From Burkholderiaceae bacterium (lineage in GTDB: Bacteria; Pseudomonadota; Gammaproteobacteria; Burkholderiales; Burkholderiaceae_C), in the NCBI GenBank assembly GCA_029864165.1, contig JAOTTZ010000109.1:1-6552 (forward strand): a stretch of DNA of 6,552 bases, in the 5' to 3' direction. The notes below the pieces were generated by a model. It was not told the DNA's origin, made no database searches, and saw only the letters and a program-made list of their open reading frames with translations. The position numbers and the translations under genes are program-made. The first letter of the stretch is position 1. Each line of letters starts with the position of its first letter. This document shows positions 1 through 6,371 of this stretch, piece by piece.

Positions 1-68
1 ACACCGCGCACGGGCGGGCGCGACTTGCGTGCCGGCGCTGCGGGCTTTTTGAGCTTCAAGGTCGTCAC
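1..68 (-). CDS. 5' end of an unidentified divergent gene (basic N-terminus), partial
   Basis: The minus strand opens with GTG at 68-66 and stays open to the window edge, giving 22 whole codons (VTTLKLKKPAAPARKSRPPV, then RG). The initiator would be read as Met. An excellent Shine-Dalgarno sequence, AAGGAGAG on the minus strand at 83-76, lies 9 bases (counted from GGAG) before the GTG, which is the main reason for believing in the gene. The visible protein is rich in Lys, Arg, Pro and Ala with no hydrophobic stretch, so it is a cytoplasmic leader and not a signal peptide. Such basic, low-complexity leaders are common in RNA-binding proteins of betaproteobacteria, for example pseudouridine synthases, but the conserved domain lies outside the window and no function can be assigned. 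It is transcribed away from the biotin operon and shares the 71-base promoter gap with bioA. Confidence 0.6.
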   Translation of the reverse strand, partial: MTTLKLKKPAAPARKSRPPVRG

Positions 69-139
69 GCAAAAACTCTCCTTCTCAATTCGGCACGATT
101 GGAGCATACCGGGCGCGCCACCCCCCTATCATCGATGAC
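69..139. promoter_or_regulatory. Divergent promoter/operator region of the biotin operon
   Basis: These 71 bases separate the left-hand minus-strand gene from bioA and must hold the operon promoter unless the operon is read from further upstream. A perfect 10-base palindrome, TCATCGATGA (129-138), ends one base before the first bioA ATG. It overlaps a possible -10 hexamer, TATCAT (127-132), that has no good -35 partner. On the minus strand TATGCT (108-103) is a possible -10 for the divergent gene, also without a convincing -35. I see no BirA box (TTGTAAACC and its inverted partner), no BioR-type TTATMKATAA site and no BioQ-type site. Promoter assignments are weak. The location is the strongest argument. 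Confidence 0.4.
76..83 (-). promoter_or_regulatory. Strong ribosome binding site of the divergent gene
   Basis: The minus strand reads AAGGAGAG, with GGAG 9 bases before the GTG at 68. It matches the anti-Shine-Dalgarno sequence well and decides the GTG as the start of the left-hand divergent gene. Nothing of comparable quality precedes bioA on the other strand. Confidence 0.65.
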
Positions 140-1531
140 ATGCCTTCACGCGCCATGAACATCGCCGCCGGCGCCAATCAGGCCTGGCAGCGGCGCAGCG
201 TGCACAGCATCTGGCACCCTTGCACCCAGATGCAGCGCGCGGCTACGGTGCCGCCACTGCCGATTGCGAGCGGCAAGGGCCCGTGGTTGTTCGATCACGA
301 GGGACGTCGCTACTTCGATGCCACCAGCTCGTGGTGGGTCAACTTGTTTGGTCATGCCGACGCGCGCATCAACGCTGCGTTGAAAGACCAGCTCGATCGC
401 TTACCACACGTGATGCTGGCTGGCTGCACGCATGCGCCTGCGGTAGAGCTGGCCGAGCGTTTGTCGGCACTGACCGGCGGTGTGCTCGGCCATTGCTTCT
501 TCGCCAGCGATGGGGCTTCGGCGGTCGAGATCGCGCTGAAGATGAGCTTTCACCACTGGCGCAATCTGGGCCAAGTGGACAAGCGTGAGTTCGTCTGCCT
601 GCGTCAGGGCTATCACGGCGAGACGCTCGGCGCCTTGGCCGTCACCGACGTGGCGGTGTTTCGCGACGCCTACGACCCGCTGCTCATGCGCGCGCACCAG
701 GTGATGTCGCCCGACGCGCGTCAGGCGGCGCTTGGCGAAACCACCATCGATGTGGCCGCGCGCGCCGCAACGGCGTTGCAGCAGTTGTTCGAGTCGCGCC
801 ACGAGCACATCGCGGCGCTGATTGTCGAACCGCTGGTGCAGGGCGCCGCCGGCATGGCCATGTACGACGCTGCCTACCTGAGCGCCGCACGCGCGCTGTG
901 CGACCGCTACGGCGTACACCTGATAGCCGACGAAATTGCTGTGGGCTGTGGCCGCACCGGGAGCTTTTTTGCTTGCGAGCAAGCCGCCGTCTGGCCGGAC
1001 TTTGTTTGCCTGTCCAAAGGCATCAGCGGCGGAACGCTGCCGCTGTCGCTGGTGCTGACGCGCGACCACATCTACGAAGTATTTCTCGACCATGACGTGG
1101 CCAGGGGCTTCCTGCACTCGCATTCCTACTCCGGCAATGCGCTAGCCTGCCGTGCGGCGCTGGCGGTGCTAGACCGCTTTGAGCAAGACGGGGTGTTGCT
1201 GAACAACCGGCAACGCGCAGCAGAGTTGACCGCCGCGCTGGCGCCGTTACAAGAAGATGGGCGCATCGAACACTTTCGCCACAAAGGCATGATTTGGGCC
1301 TTCGACGTGTGCGAGGGCTACGCGGGTGAGCGCTTTGCTGAGCGTTTTCACCTGGCTGGACGCGAGCGTGAACTGCTGATCCGCCCGATAGCACGTACTG
1401 TTTACTTGATGCCGCCTTATGTGTTGGATGACGACCTCTCGGTCTGGTTGGCGCAGCGCCTGATCGACACGCTGGACGCTGTTGCTCGCAACGCCTATGC
1501 TGATCGAACACCTGAGTCGCCGACAGCGTGA
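140..1531 (+). CDS. bioA: Adenosylmethionine-8-amino-7-oxononanoate aminotransferase (BioA)
   Basis: BioA transfers the amino group of S-adenosylmethionine to KAPA, giving 7,8-diaminopelargonate (DAPA), in the cytoplasm with pyridoxal phosphate (PLP). The 463-residue protein is a complete class III aminotransferase. WHPCT (25-29), SSWW (63-66), SDGAS (123-127, phosphate binding) and YHGE (158-161) are followed by VEPLVQ (229-234) and ADEIA (263-267, with Asp264 for the PLP ring nitrogen). SKG carries Lys293, the Schiff-base lysine, and IRPIARTVYLMPPY (414-427) carries the likely substrate-carboxylate Arg415. E. coli BioA has Tyr (HPYTSM) where this protein has Cys28. As I recall, betaproteobacterial homologues share the Cys. 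The start is uncertain: ATG at 140 and ATG at 155 are both in frame and neither has a clear ribosome binding site. Conserved sequence begins near residue 24, so it does not decide. First gene of the biotin operon, overlapping bioF at its 3' end. Confidence 0.95.
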   Translation: MPSRAMNIAAGANQAWQRRSVHSIWHPCTQMQRAATVPPLPIASGKGPWLFDHEGRRYFDATSSWWVNLFGHADARINAALKDQLDRLPHVMLAGCTHAPAVELAERLSALTGGVLGHCFFASDGASAVEIALKMSFHHWRNLGQVDKREFVCLRQGYHGETLGALAVTDVAVFRDAYDPLLMRAHQVMSPDARQAALGETTIDVAARAATALQQLFESRHEHIAALIVEPLVQGAAGMAMYDAAYLSAARALCDRYGVHLIADEIAVGCGRTGSFFACEQAAVWPDFVCLSKGISGGTLPLSLVLTRDHIYEVFLDHDVARGFLHSHSYSGNALACRAALAVLDRFEQDGVLLNNRQRAAELTAALAPLQEDGRIEHFRHKGMIWAFDVCEGYAGERFAERFHLAGRERELLIRPIARTVYLMPPYVLDDDLSVWLAQRLIDTLDAVARNAYADRTPESPTA

Positions 1532-2714
1532 GATAAAGGCGCGGTCGCTGCGCCGTGTGCGGCGTACGACCGACTCGCCTTGCGCGCCGCATCAACGCCT
1601 AGCTGTTGCGAGTAAGGGCGCGCGCGACATGCTGGCTTTTTGCAGCAACGACTACCTGGGGCTGGCGAACCATCCAGTGCTGATCGAAGCGCTGGCCGAG
1701 GGTGCGCGGCGCTTCGGCGTCGGCAGTGGCGCGTCGCACCTGATCAGCGGCCATACACGCGCCCACGCGCAGCTCGAAGACGAGCTCGCCGACCGGCTGG
1801 CACCGTGCATTCCTGGGGCCCAGGCGCTGAGTTTTTGCACCGGCTATATGGCCAATCTAGCGCTGCTCACCACGCTCGGCGACGCCAGCGCGACGATCTT
1901 TGCCGACAAACTCAACCACGCGTCATTGGTCGATGGCGCGCTGCTGGCCCAGGCACCCCTGCAACGCTACGCCCACGGCCGGCTCGACGTGTTGGCCGGG
2001 CAACTCGGGCGTTGCCAAACACCTGTCAAGCTGATCGTCACCGACGCCGTCTTCAGCATGGACGGCGACTTGGCCGATTTGCCTGCTCTGCTGAGCCTGG
2101 CCGAAGAGCACGACGCGTGGTTGTTCATCGATGACGCGCACGGCTTTGGCGTGCTCGGCGAGCGCGGCCGCGGCACGCTGTCGCACTTTGGCTTGAACAG
2201 CGAGCGCTTGATCTACATGGCCACGCTCGGCAAGGCTGTGGGTGTCGGCGGGGCCTTTGTCGCTGCCCACCCAGTGGTGATTGACACTCTGGTGCAGTCA
2301 GCGCGCAGCTATATCTACACCACCGCGGCGCCGCCGGCGCTTGCACATGCTGCAAGCGCCAGCCTGCGCTTGATCGCCAGCGACGAGGGCGAGGCGCAGC
2401 GTGTGCAACTGCGACAGTCGATCACCACCTTGCGCCGGGGCCTGAGCGCATTGTTAGAAGACAGCCCGCGGCACGATTGGCGTCTGGCAGATTCCGGCAC
2501 AGCCATCCAAGCGTTGATCGTCGGCGACAACGATGCTGCGCTGTCACTGGCAGCGACGCTTGACGCACGAGACCTGTGGGTACCGGCGATCCGCCCGCCC
2601 ACGGTACCGGTAGGCAGTGCGCGGCTTCGCATCACGCTCAGTGCAGCGCACACGCGAGACGACGTGAACGCCCTCACCGATGCCTTGGCACAGGTTGCCA
2701 AGGGTGAGCGGTAG
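1497..2714 (+). CDS. bioF: 8-amino-7-oxononanoate synthase (BioF)
   Basis: BioF condenses pimeloyl-ACP (or -CoA) with L-alanine, releasing CO2 and giving KAPA, the first committed step of biotin ring assembly. The 405-residue length is slightly above the usual 380-400. The sequence is a complete alpha-oxoamine synthase: FCSNDYLGLA (48-57), a glycine-rich stretch GVGSGASHLISGHT (74-87), NHASLVDG (140-147), SMDGD (187-191), DDAHGFGVLG (212-221, with Asp212 and His215 contacting PLP) and TLGKAVGVGG (243-252, with Lys246 as the Schiff-base lysine), then the C-terminal LWVPAIRPPTVP. I prefer ATG 1497 over the in-frame TTG at 1482, because MLIEHL fits the family N-terminus and ATG is the stronger codon. 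With that start it overlaps the end of bioA by 35 bases in another frame. No good ribosome binding site is visible, so initiation probably depends on ribosomes finishing bioA. Confidence 0.94.
   Translation: MLIEHLSRRQREIKARSLRRVRRTTDSPCAPHQRLAVASKGARDMLAFCSNDYLGLANHPVLIEALAEGARRFGVGSGASHLISGHTRAHAQLEDELADRLAPCIPGAQALSFCTGYMANLALLTTLGDASATIFADKLNHASLVDGALLAQAPLQRYAHGRLDVLAGQLGRCQTPVKLIVTDAVFSMDGDLADLPALLSLAEEHDAWLFIDDAHGFGVLGERGRGTLSHFGLNSERLIYMATLGKAVGVGGAFVAAHPVVIDTLVQSARSYIYTTAAPPALAHAASASLRLIASDEGEAQRVQLRQSITTLRRGLSALLEDSPRHDWRLADSGTAIQALIVGDNDAALSLAATLDARDLWVPAIRPPTVPVGSARLRITLSAAHTRDDVNALTDALAQVAKGER
2701..2708 (+). promoter_or_regulatory. Ribosome binding site of bioD, ambiguous between TTG and ATG starts
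   Basis: AGGGTGAG at the 3' end of bioF is a fair Shine-Dalgarno match. It lies 8 bases before TTG 2717 and 14 bases before ATG 2723. Spacing favours TTG, while codon strength and family alignment favour ATG. The two starts differ by only two residues. Confidence 0.4.
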
Positions 2715-2722
2715 TTTTGCCT

Positions 2723-3436
2723 ATGCGCGGCTGCTTTGTCACCGGGACCGACACGGGCGTCGGCAAGACGCTGATCAGCACCGCCTTGCTGTACTGGCTC
2801 GGCGCGCAAGGGCTGGCCTGCAGCGGCTATAAACCCGTCGCTGCGGGCACGCAAGTCATAGACGGCGAGCGCGTCAACGAAGACGTTCGCGCCTTGCGCG
2901 CAGCCGGTTCAGTGACGCTAGACGATGTTGTGGTCGGACCGTGCCAATTCGAAGCGGCTTGCGCACCGCAAGTCGCGGCCACTCTTGAAGGCCGCACCAT
3001 AGACCGTGTTGCCTTGCTGCGCGGCGCGCAGGTCGTGGCGGCGCGTGCTGAGTGGCTCGTTGTCGAGGGCGTAGGCGGGTTTTGCGTGCCACTGGCACCG
3101 GATTTCGACAGCGCCGACCTTGCTGGCGATTTGGCGTTGCCGATCGTGCTGGTGGTTGGACTACGTCTGGGCTGTATAAACCATGCGCTGCTCAGCGCTG
3201 AGGCCATCCGGCGACGCGGCCTACCGCTGGCTGCTTGGGTCGCGAACGTGCTCGATCCGCAGATGCCGCACCGCGGTGATAATCTGGCCAGCCTCCAACA
3301 TGAGTTGGACCGGCGCCAAGAGAGAACGCCTCGCTTGGGGCTGGTTCCCAACTTCGACTCCCCCACGGCAGCGGCCGTTGCGGCTCACCTCGACAACGCT
3401 GCGCTGCGAACGCTGTTTGGTCTGACCTGGATCTGA
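2723..3436 (+). CDS. bioD: ATP-dependent dethiobiotin synthetase (BioD)
   Basis: BioD inserts CO2 between the two amino groups of DAPA, using ATP and Mg2+, to close the ureido ring of dethiobiotin. From ATG 2723 the protein has 237 residues, close to the family norm. It shows the P-loop GTDTGVGKT (8-16, Lys15), YKPVAAG (36-42, Lys37), NED (52-54, Asp54), the acidic motif VEGVGG (114-119, Glu115) and VANVLDP near the C-terminus. The conserved Lys, Asp and Glu fall at the positions usually quoted for the E. coli enzyme. One difference is Gly12 in the P-loop where the E. coli and Burkholderia enzymes carry Glu. Other family members, such as the mycobacterial enzyme, also have Gly there. A TTG at 2717 is in frame and sits 8 bases after AGGGTGAG (2701-2708), the better spacing. 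ATG 2723 is 14 bases away. It lies 2 or 8 bases after bioF and 1 base before bioB. Confidence 0.93.
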   Translation: MRGCFVTGTDTGVGKTLISTALLYWLGAQGLACSGYKPVAAGTQVIDGERVNEDVRALRAAGSVTLDDVVVGPCQFEAACAPQVAATLEGRTIDRVALLRGAQVVAARAEWLVVEGVGGFCVPLAPDFDSADLAGDLALPIVLVVGLRLGCINHALLSAEAIRRRGLPLAAWVANVLDPQMPHRGDNLASLQHELDRRQERTPRLGLVPNFDSPTAAAVAAHLDNAALRTLFGLTWI

Positions 3437-3437
3437 G

Positions 3438-4451
3438 ATGAACACCACGATTGCCAGCACCCCTTTGTCCAGACTGCACACAACTCGCCAGCGTGCGCGC
3501 ACGGCCCCGGGCGCACGTTGGCGAGTTGCCGATGTCGAAGCCCTGTACACGGTGCCGTTCATGGACTTGCTGTTTCGGGCGCAGCGAGTGCACCGAGAAC
3601 ATTTCGACGCCAACGAGGTACAGCTGTCGACGCTGCTGTCGATCAAGACCGGTGGTTGTAGCGAGGATTGCGGCTACTGCCCGCAGTCGGCACATTTCGA
3701 TACCGCGGTCGAAGCGAGCAAGCTGATGCCGCTGGCCGAGGTGGTGCAGGCAGCGCAAGCCGCCAAGGCCCAAGGCGCAACGCGCTTTTGCATGGGCGCG
3801 GCTTGGCGCAGCCCCAAAGACCGCGACATGAAGCTCGTGAGTGCGATGGTGCGCGAGGTCAAAGCGATCGGGCTGGAGACTTGCATGACCTTGGGGATGC
3901 TCGATGCGGACCAAGCCCGCGAGCTGAAAGACGCTGGGCTCGACTACTACAACCACAATCTCGACAGCGCGGCTGATTTCTACGGCACCATCATTTCGAC
4001 CCGCACTTACCAGGACCGGCTCGACACCCTCGGCCATGTGCGCAGTGCAGGCATCAATGTGTGCTGCGGCGGCATCGTCGGCATGGGCGAAACACGCGCG
4101 CAGCGCGCCGGGTTGATCGCGCAGTTGGCCAATCTCGACCCTTACCCCGAATCGGTGCCGGTCAATAACCTCGTGCCGGTCGCAGGCACACCATTGGCCA
4201 ACGCCGAGCCGCTCGACCCGTTCGAGTTCGTGCGCACTGTGGCCGTGGCGCGCATCACGATGCCCAAAGCCGTGGTTAGGCTCTCAGCCGGGCGCGAGCA
4301 GATGGACGACGCACTGCAAGCACTGTGCTTGGCAGCAGGCGCCAACTCGATCTTTTACGGCGACAAGCTGCTGACCACCAGCAACCCGCAGGCCGAACAT
4401 GACCGCGCGTTGTTTGAGCGCCTTGGGCTGAAGGCGCAGCGCGACGAATGA
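3438..4451 (+). CDS. bioB: Biotin synthase, radical SAM enzyme (BioB)
   Basis: BioB inserts sulfur into dethiobiotin to form biotin, using S-adenosylmethionine radicals. The 337-residue protein has every ligand expected. The radical SAM [4Fe-4S] cluster motif CSEDCGYC gives Cys74, Cys78 and Cys81. The auxiliary [2Fe-2S] cluster, which supplies the sulfur, is ligated by Cys118 (FCMG), Cys149 (ETCM), Cys209 and Arg281 (RLSAGREQ). These sit at a constant offset of 21 from the E. coli residues (53/57/60, 97, 128, 188 and 260). YNHNLD (171-176) is also present. The first 28 or so residues (Thr-, Arg- and Ala-rich) are an extension like that of Burkholderia BioB, with the conserved part starting at WRVADV. 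ATG 3438 follows the bioD stop after one base with no strong ribosome binding site, so translational coupling is likely. The enzyme needs an outside electron donor and cluster assembly, neither encoded here. Confidence 0.96.
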   Translation: MNTTIASTPLSRLHTTRQRARTAPGARWRVADVEALYTVPFMDLLFRAQRVHREHFDANEVQLSTLLSIKTGGCSEDCGYCPQSAHFDTAVEASKLMPLAEVVQAAQAAKAQGATRFCMGAAWRSPKDRDMKLVSAMVREVKAIGLETCMTLGMLDADQARELKDAGLDYYNHNLDSAADFYGTIISTRTYQDRLDTLGHVRSAGINVCCGGIVGMGETRAQRAGLIAQLANLDPYPESVPVNNLVPVAGTPLANAEPLDPFEFVRTVAVARITMPKAVVRLSAGREQMDDALQALCLAAGANSIFYGDKLLTTSNPQAEHDRALFERLGLKAQRDE

Positions 4452-5692
4452 GCGCTGTGCTGGTGCGGCAGCCTTTGTCACCGAGCCGCCCGATTTTCGA
4501 CGCTGCGTTTTTCTCTGACCCCTACCCGACCTACGCCGAGCTGCGCGAGGCCGGACCCATCCACTGGAGCGAGGAGATGTTCGGCGGCGCCTGGCTGCTT
4601 GCGCGTCACGCCGACGTTGAGTCGGTGTTGCGCGACGCGCGCTTTTCGGCGCAGCGCACGGGTGGTTGGGTGATGCAAAGCCAACAGGCGCGTGGCGAAC
4701 TAAGGGCCTTCCAGCAATTGTTTGCACGCGCTATGCTGTTCCTAGACGCGCCCGATCACACCCGCATCCGCAGCGTGCTCAACGCCGGCTTTCGGGGCGA
4801 AGCGTTACAGCGCTTCGTACCACCCATAGAGCGGCGGGTCGATGAACTGCTGGCCGGTGCGACGGAGTTCGACTTCATGCAAGCGCTGGCGCAACCCCTG
4901 CCGGCCGAAGTGATGGCAATGCTGATGGGTATAGCGTCCATCGACCGCTGCGACTTTGCCGCGTGGTCTGCCGATCTAGCGGCTTTCATCGGCGCGACCG
5001 AAACCTCGCCTTACCTGGCCCAGCGCGCACAGGCCAGCCTGCTGGCGATGCGCCGTTACTTCGAACAACTTATCCAGCGGCGCCGCCTTGCTCCGGGTGA
5101 CGATCTGGTGAGCCGGCTGCTGCAAGCCGAGTCGGCAGGGACCGTCCAATCCGGTGCCGAGCTGCTCGCCCAATGCGCCATGCTGCTTTTCGCGGGTTAC
5201 GAGACAACGCGCAACCTGCTCGGCAATGGCCTGCAGGTGCTGCTCTCTCATCCAGAGCAATGGCAGCGCTTGCAGCGCGAACCCGACTTGTTGACGGCTG
5301 CTGTGCGCGAAGTGCTGCGCTACGAGAGCCCCGTGCAATACACGGGCCGCCGCGTGGCGACCGACTTGGTGTTGCACGGTCAGCCGCTGCGCCGCGGTGA
5401 CTTGGTGATTGCGCTGATCGGCGCTGCCAACCGGGATCCGCGGCGCTATGCACAGCCCGATCGCTTCGACATCACGCGCCGCCCAGGCGATCTGCTTTCC
5501 TTCGGCGCCGGGCCGCATGTTTGCATAGGCGCTGGTTTGACGTTGATGGAAGCCGAGGTTGTCTTCGGCCGCCTGCTGCGCCGCTACCCCAGGTTGCACT
5601 TGGTCGATACCGAGCCGCGCTGGAGCGGCAACCCGGTGTACCGCGGATTGAGCACGCTGCCGGTGCGTCAGATCGTGGCTGCCGCACGCTGA
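4448..5692 (+). CDS. Cytochrome P450, possible BioI-like pimeloyl-ACP source
   Basis: A complete class I bacterial P450 of 414 residues, soluble, with no N-terminal membrane anchor. It shows the C-helix HTRIR (His104 and Arg108, heme propionates), the I-helix oxygen-activation motif AGYETT (249-254), the K-helix ExxR (Glu288 to Arg291) and the heme loop [10 protein letters not shown] (352-361) with Cys359 as the axial thiolate. It begins in a 4-base ATGA overlap with the bioB stop, with only a weak AAGG 13 bases upstream, so it is co-translated with the biotin genes. B. subtilis BioI (CYP107H1) is a P450 that cleaves long-chain acyl-ACP to pimeloyl-ACP. The same role here is an inference from position, since the sequence alone does not fix the substrate. 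No ferredoxin or reductase partner is encoded in the window. Base composition matches the biotin genes, with no sign of recent transfer. It could instead act on an unrelated fatty acid or terpene. Confidence 0.93.
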   Translation: MSAVLVRQPLSPSRPIFDAAFFSDPYPTYAELREAGPIHWSEEMFGGAWLLARHADVESVLRDARFSAQRTGGWVMQSQQARGELRAFQQLFARAMLFLDAPDHTRIRSVLNAGFRGEALQRFVPPIERRVDELLAGATEFDFMQALAQPLPAEVMAMLMGIASIDRCDFAAWSADLAAFIGATETSPYLAQRAQASLLAMRRYFEQLIQRRRLAPGDDLVSRLLQAESAGTVQSGAELLAQCAMLLFAGYETTRNLLGNGLQVLLSHPEQWQRLQREPDLLTAAVREVLRYESPVQYTGRRVATDLVLHGQPLRRGDLVIALIGAANRDPRRYAQPDRFDITRRPGDLLSFGAGPHVCIGAGLTLMEAEVVFGRLLRRYPRLHLVDTEPRWSGNPVYRGLSTLPVRQIVAAAR

Positions 5693-5714
5693 GGCGTATG
5701 GCCATTCACGCCTT
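5691..5714 (+). terminator. Weak hairpin at the end of the biotin operon
   Basis: AGGCGT (5692-5697) pairs perfectly with ACGCCT (5708-5713) around a 10-base loop, with a possible extra G-T pair outside. The stem begins inside the P450 stop codon. No T-run follows, so it is not a standard intrinsic terminator. It may be a processing or stability element, or chance. Confidence 0.25.
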
Positions 5715-5780
5715 GCGCGGCTGCTGTTCGTCGAGGCTCACAACAGGCTGCCAGAACTGCCGCAACTCGTATTTGCGCGT

Positions 5781-5812
5781 ACGGTGCAGCAAGTCATTGG
5801 CTCAAGCACCGT
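5781..5812. repeat. Inverted repeat in the convergent spacer
   Basis: ACGGTGC (5781-5787) and GCACCGT (5806-5812) are perfect inverted copies separated by 18 bases. A further 3-base match (AGC/GCT) lies inside. The right arm lies in the last codons of the minus-strand lyase gene. There is no T-run on either side, so a terminator role for either convergent gene is only possible. The remainder of the 109-base spacer 5693-5801 shows no gene. Confidence 0.25.
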
Positions 5813-6371
5813 CGTGGCCATCGTGCCCCATCAGCATGCCACGGCGGTAGGTCTCTGCGATCAACAGACCCAGTCCGTCGGGGGTGGCTATGCAGTATGC
5901 GCGCGAAGCGTTGGCGTCGGGCAACCCGACGGCGGCCCAGAGCCGCTCATGCAGCGTTGGCCCCACATCGATGAACGCGCGGCGCACCCACAACCGCGAC
6001 AGCAGGTGGCCGATCGATATCTTTGCGTCTTCGATGTCGCGCCGCAGGTTTGCTGGCAGGCCATCGAGCGCGATGTATGACAGGTTGTCCATCATCACCT
6101 GGCCGTGCGCAGCAAGACAGGTGATGCGCTCGATGAACATCGAGCCGGGGAGAGCAGCGCTGACTTCGGCCGGCACCGCGTCCACCACACGTTGTTCGAG
6201 CACGTGCAGCGAGACCGGCCCGCGCGCGACGGCCTCGCACAATCGCGTGGTCGACCCGTCCTGCGCCAGCAGCAACTGCAGCACACTGCGCACATGCGCC
6301 GCCTGTGCCGGTGTATCGGACGGTTGGTGCAAGCGTCGACGCTGTAGCGTTGGATGAGGGGTTGAAGACAT
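5802..6371 (-). CDS. Chorismate lyase-like protein (Rv2949c/DUF98 type)
   Basis: The 189-residue product resembles the chorismate pyruvate-lyase family typified by Rv2949c of M. tuberculosis (Pfam PF01947, from memory). That enzyme splits chorismate into 4-hydroxybenzoate and pyruvate. Visible family features are LLLAQDGSTTRLCEA (33-47), LEQRVVD (58-64), the ERI segment with Arg82, DNLSYIALDGLP (95-106), IGHLL (120-124) and IAETYRRG (171-178) near the end. Arg82 and Glu173 are candidates for the Arg and Glu that hold chorismate in E. coli UbiC, by analogy only. No signal peptide or membrane segment is seen, so it is cytoplasmic. The tail GHDGHDGA is a short repeat. The start is uncertain. ATG 6371 has no ribosome binding site and overlaps the ATG of the divergent PabB-like gene. 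GTG at 6293, preceded by AGGCGG, would remove 26 poorly conserved residues. A longer reading from 6485 is unlikely because it runs antisense into the PabB-like gene. Confidence 0.78.
   Translation of the reverse strand: MSSTPHPTLQRRRLHQPSDTPAQAAHVRSVLQLLLAQDGSTTRLCEAVARGPVSLHVLEQRVVDAVPAEVSAALPGSMFIERITCLAAHGQVMMDNLSYIALDGLPANLRRDIEDAKISIGHLLSRLWVRRAFIDVGPTLHERLWAAVGLPDANASRAYCIATPDGLGLLIAETYRRGMLMGHDGHDGA
6332..6343. promoter_or_regulatory. Palindrome upstream of the PabB-like gene, possible operator
   Basis: AGCGTCGACGCT is a perfect 12-base palindrome ending 26 bases before ATG 6370. It lies within the 5' coding part of the minus-strand lyase gene. The promoter of the PabB-like gene has to lie in this area, so an operator is possible. 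One or two palindromes of this size are expected by chance in 6.5 kb. Confidence 0.2.
6356..6361 (+). promoter_or_regulatory. Ribosome binding site of the PabB-like gene
   Basis: GAGGGG lies 8 bases before ATG 6370. It supports that ATG over the in-frame ATG at 6430 and over weaker codons. It lies within coding sequence of the opposing lyase gene if that gene starts at 6371. Confidence 0.5.

Noticed and set aside
112..119. Palindrome GGCGCGCC in the divergent gap
   Set aside because: It is built only of G and C and is expected in DNA of this composition. Nothing else ties it to regulation.
69..139. BirA, BioR or BioQ operator, or a biotin-linked RNA switch
   Set aside because: None of the consensus half-sites is present, and the gap is too short and unstructured for a riboswitch.
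401..1123. 240-codon open frame antisense to bioA
   Set aside because: The sense strand encodes a full BioA with all catalytic residues. The antisense product is Arg-, Gln- and His-rich with no family features.
1482..1496. TTG at 1482 as the bioF start
   Set aside because: It adds five residues with a weak codon and no ribosome binding site. ATG 1497 matches the usual BioF N-terminus.
3192..4037. 281-codon open frame antisense to bioD and bioB
   Set aside because: It lies opposite two unmistakable biotin genes, shows no recognisable domain, and is the kind of open antisense frame GC-rich coding DNA gives by chance.
4976..5599. 207-codon open frame antisense to the P450
   Set aside because: It mirrors the P450 catalytic region and has no motif of its own.
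5884..6357. 157-codon plus-strand frame across the lyase-like gene
   Set aside because: The minus-strand reading matches a known family. This frame is Arg- and Ser-rich, unlike any family I know, and has no supporting ribosome binding site.
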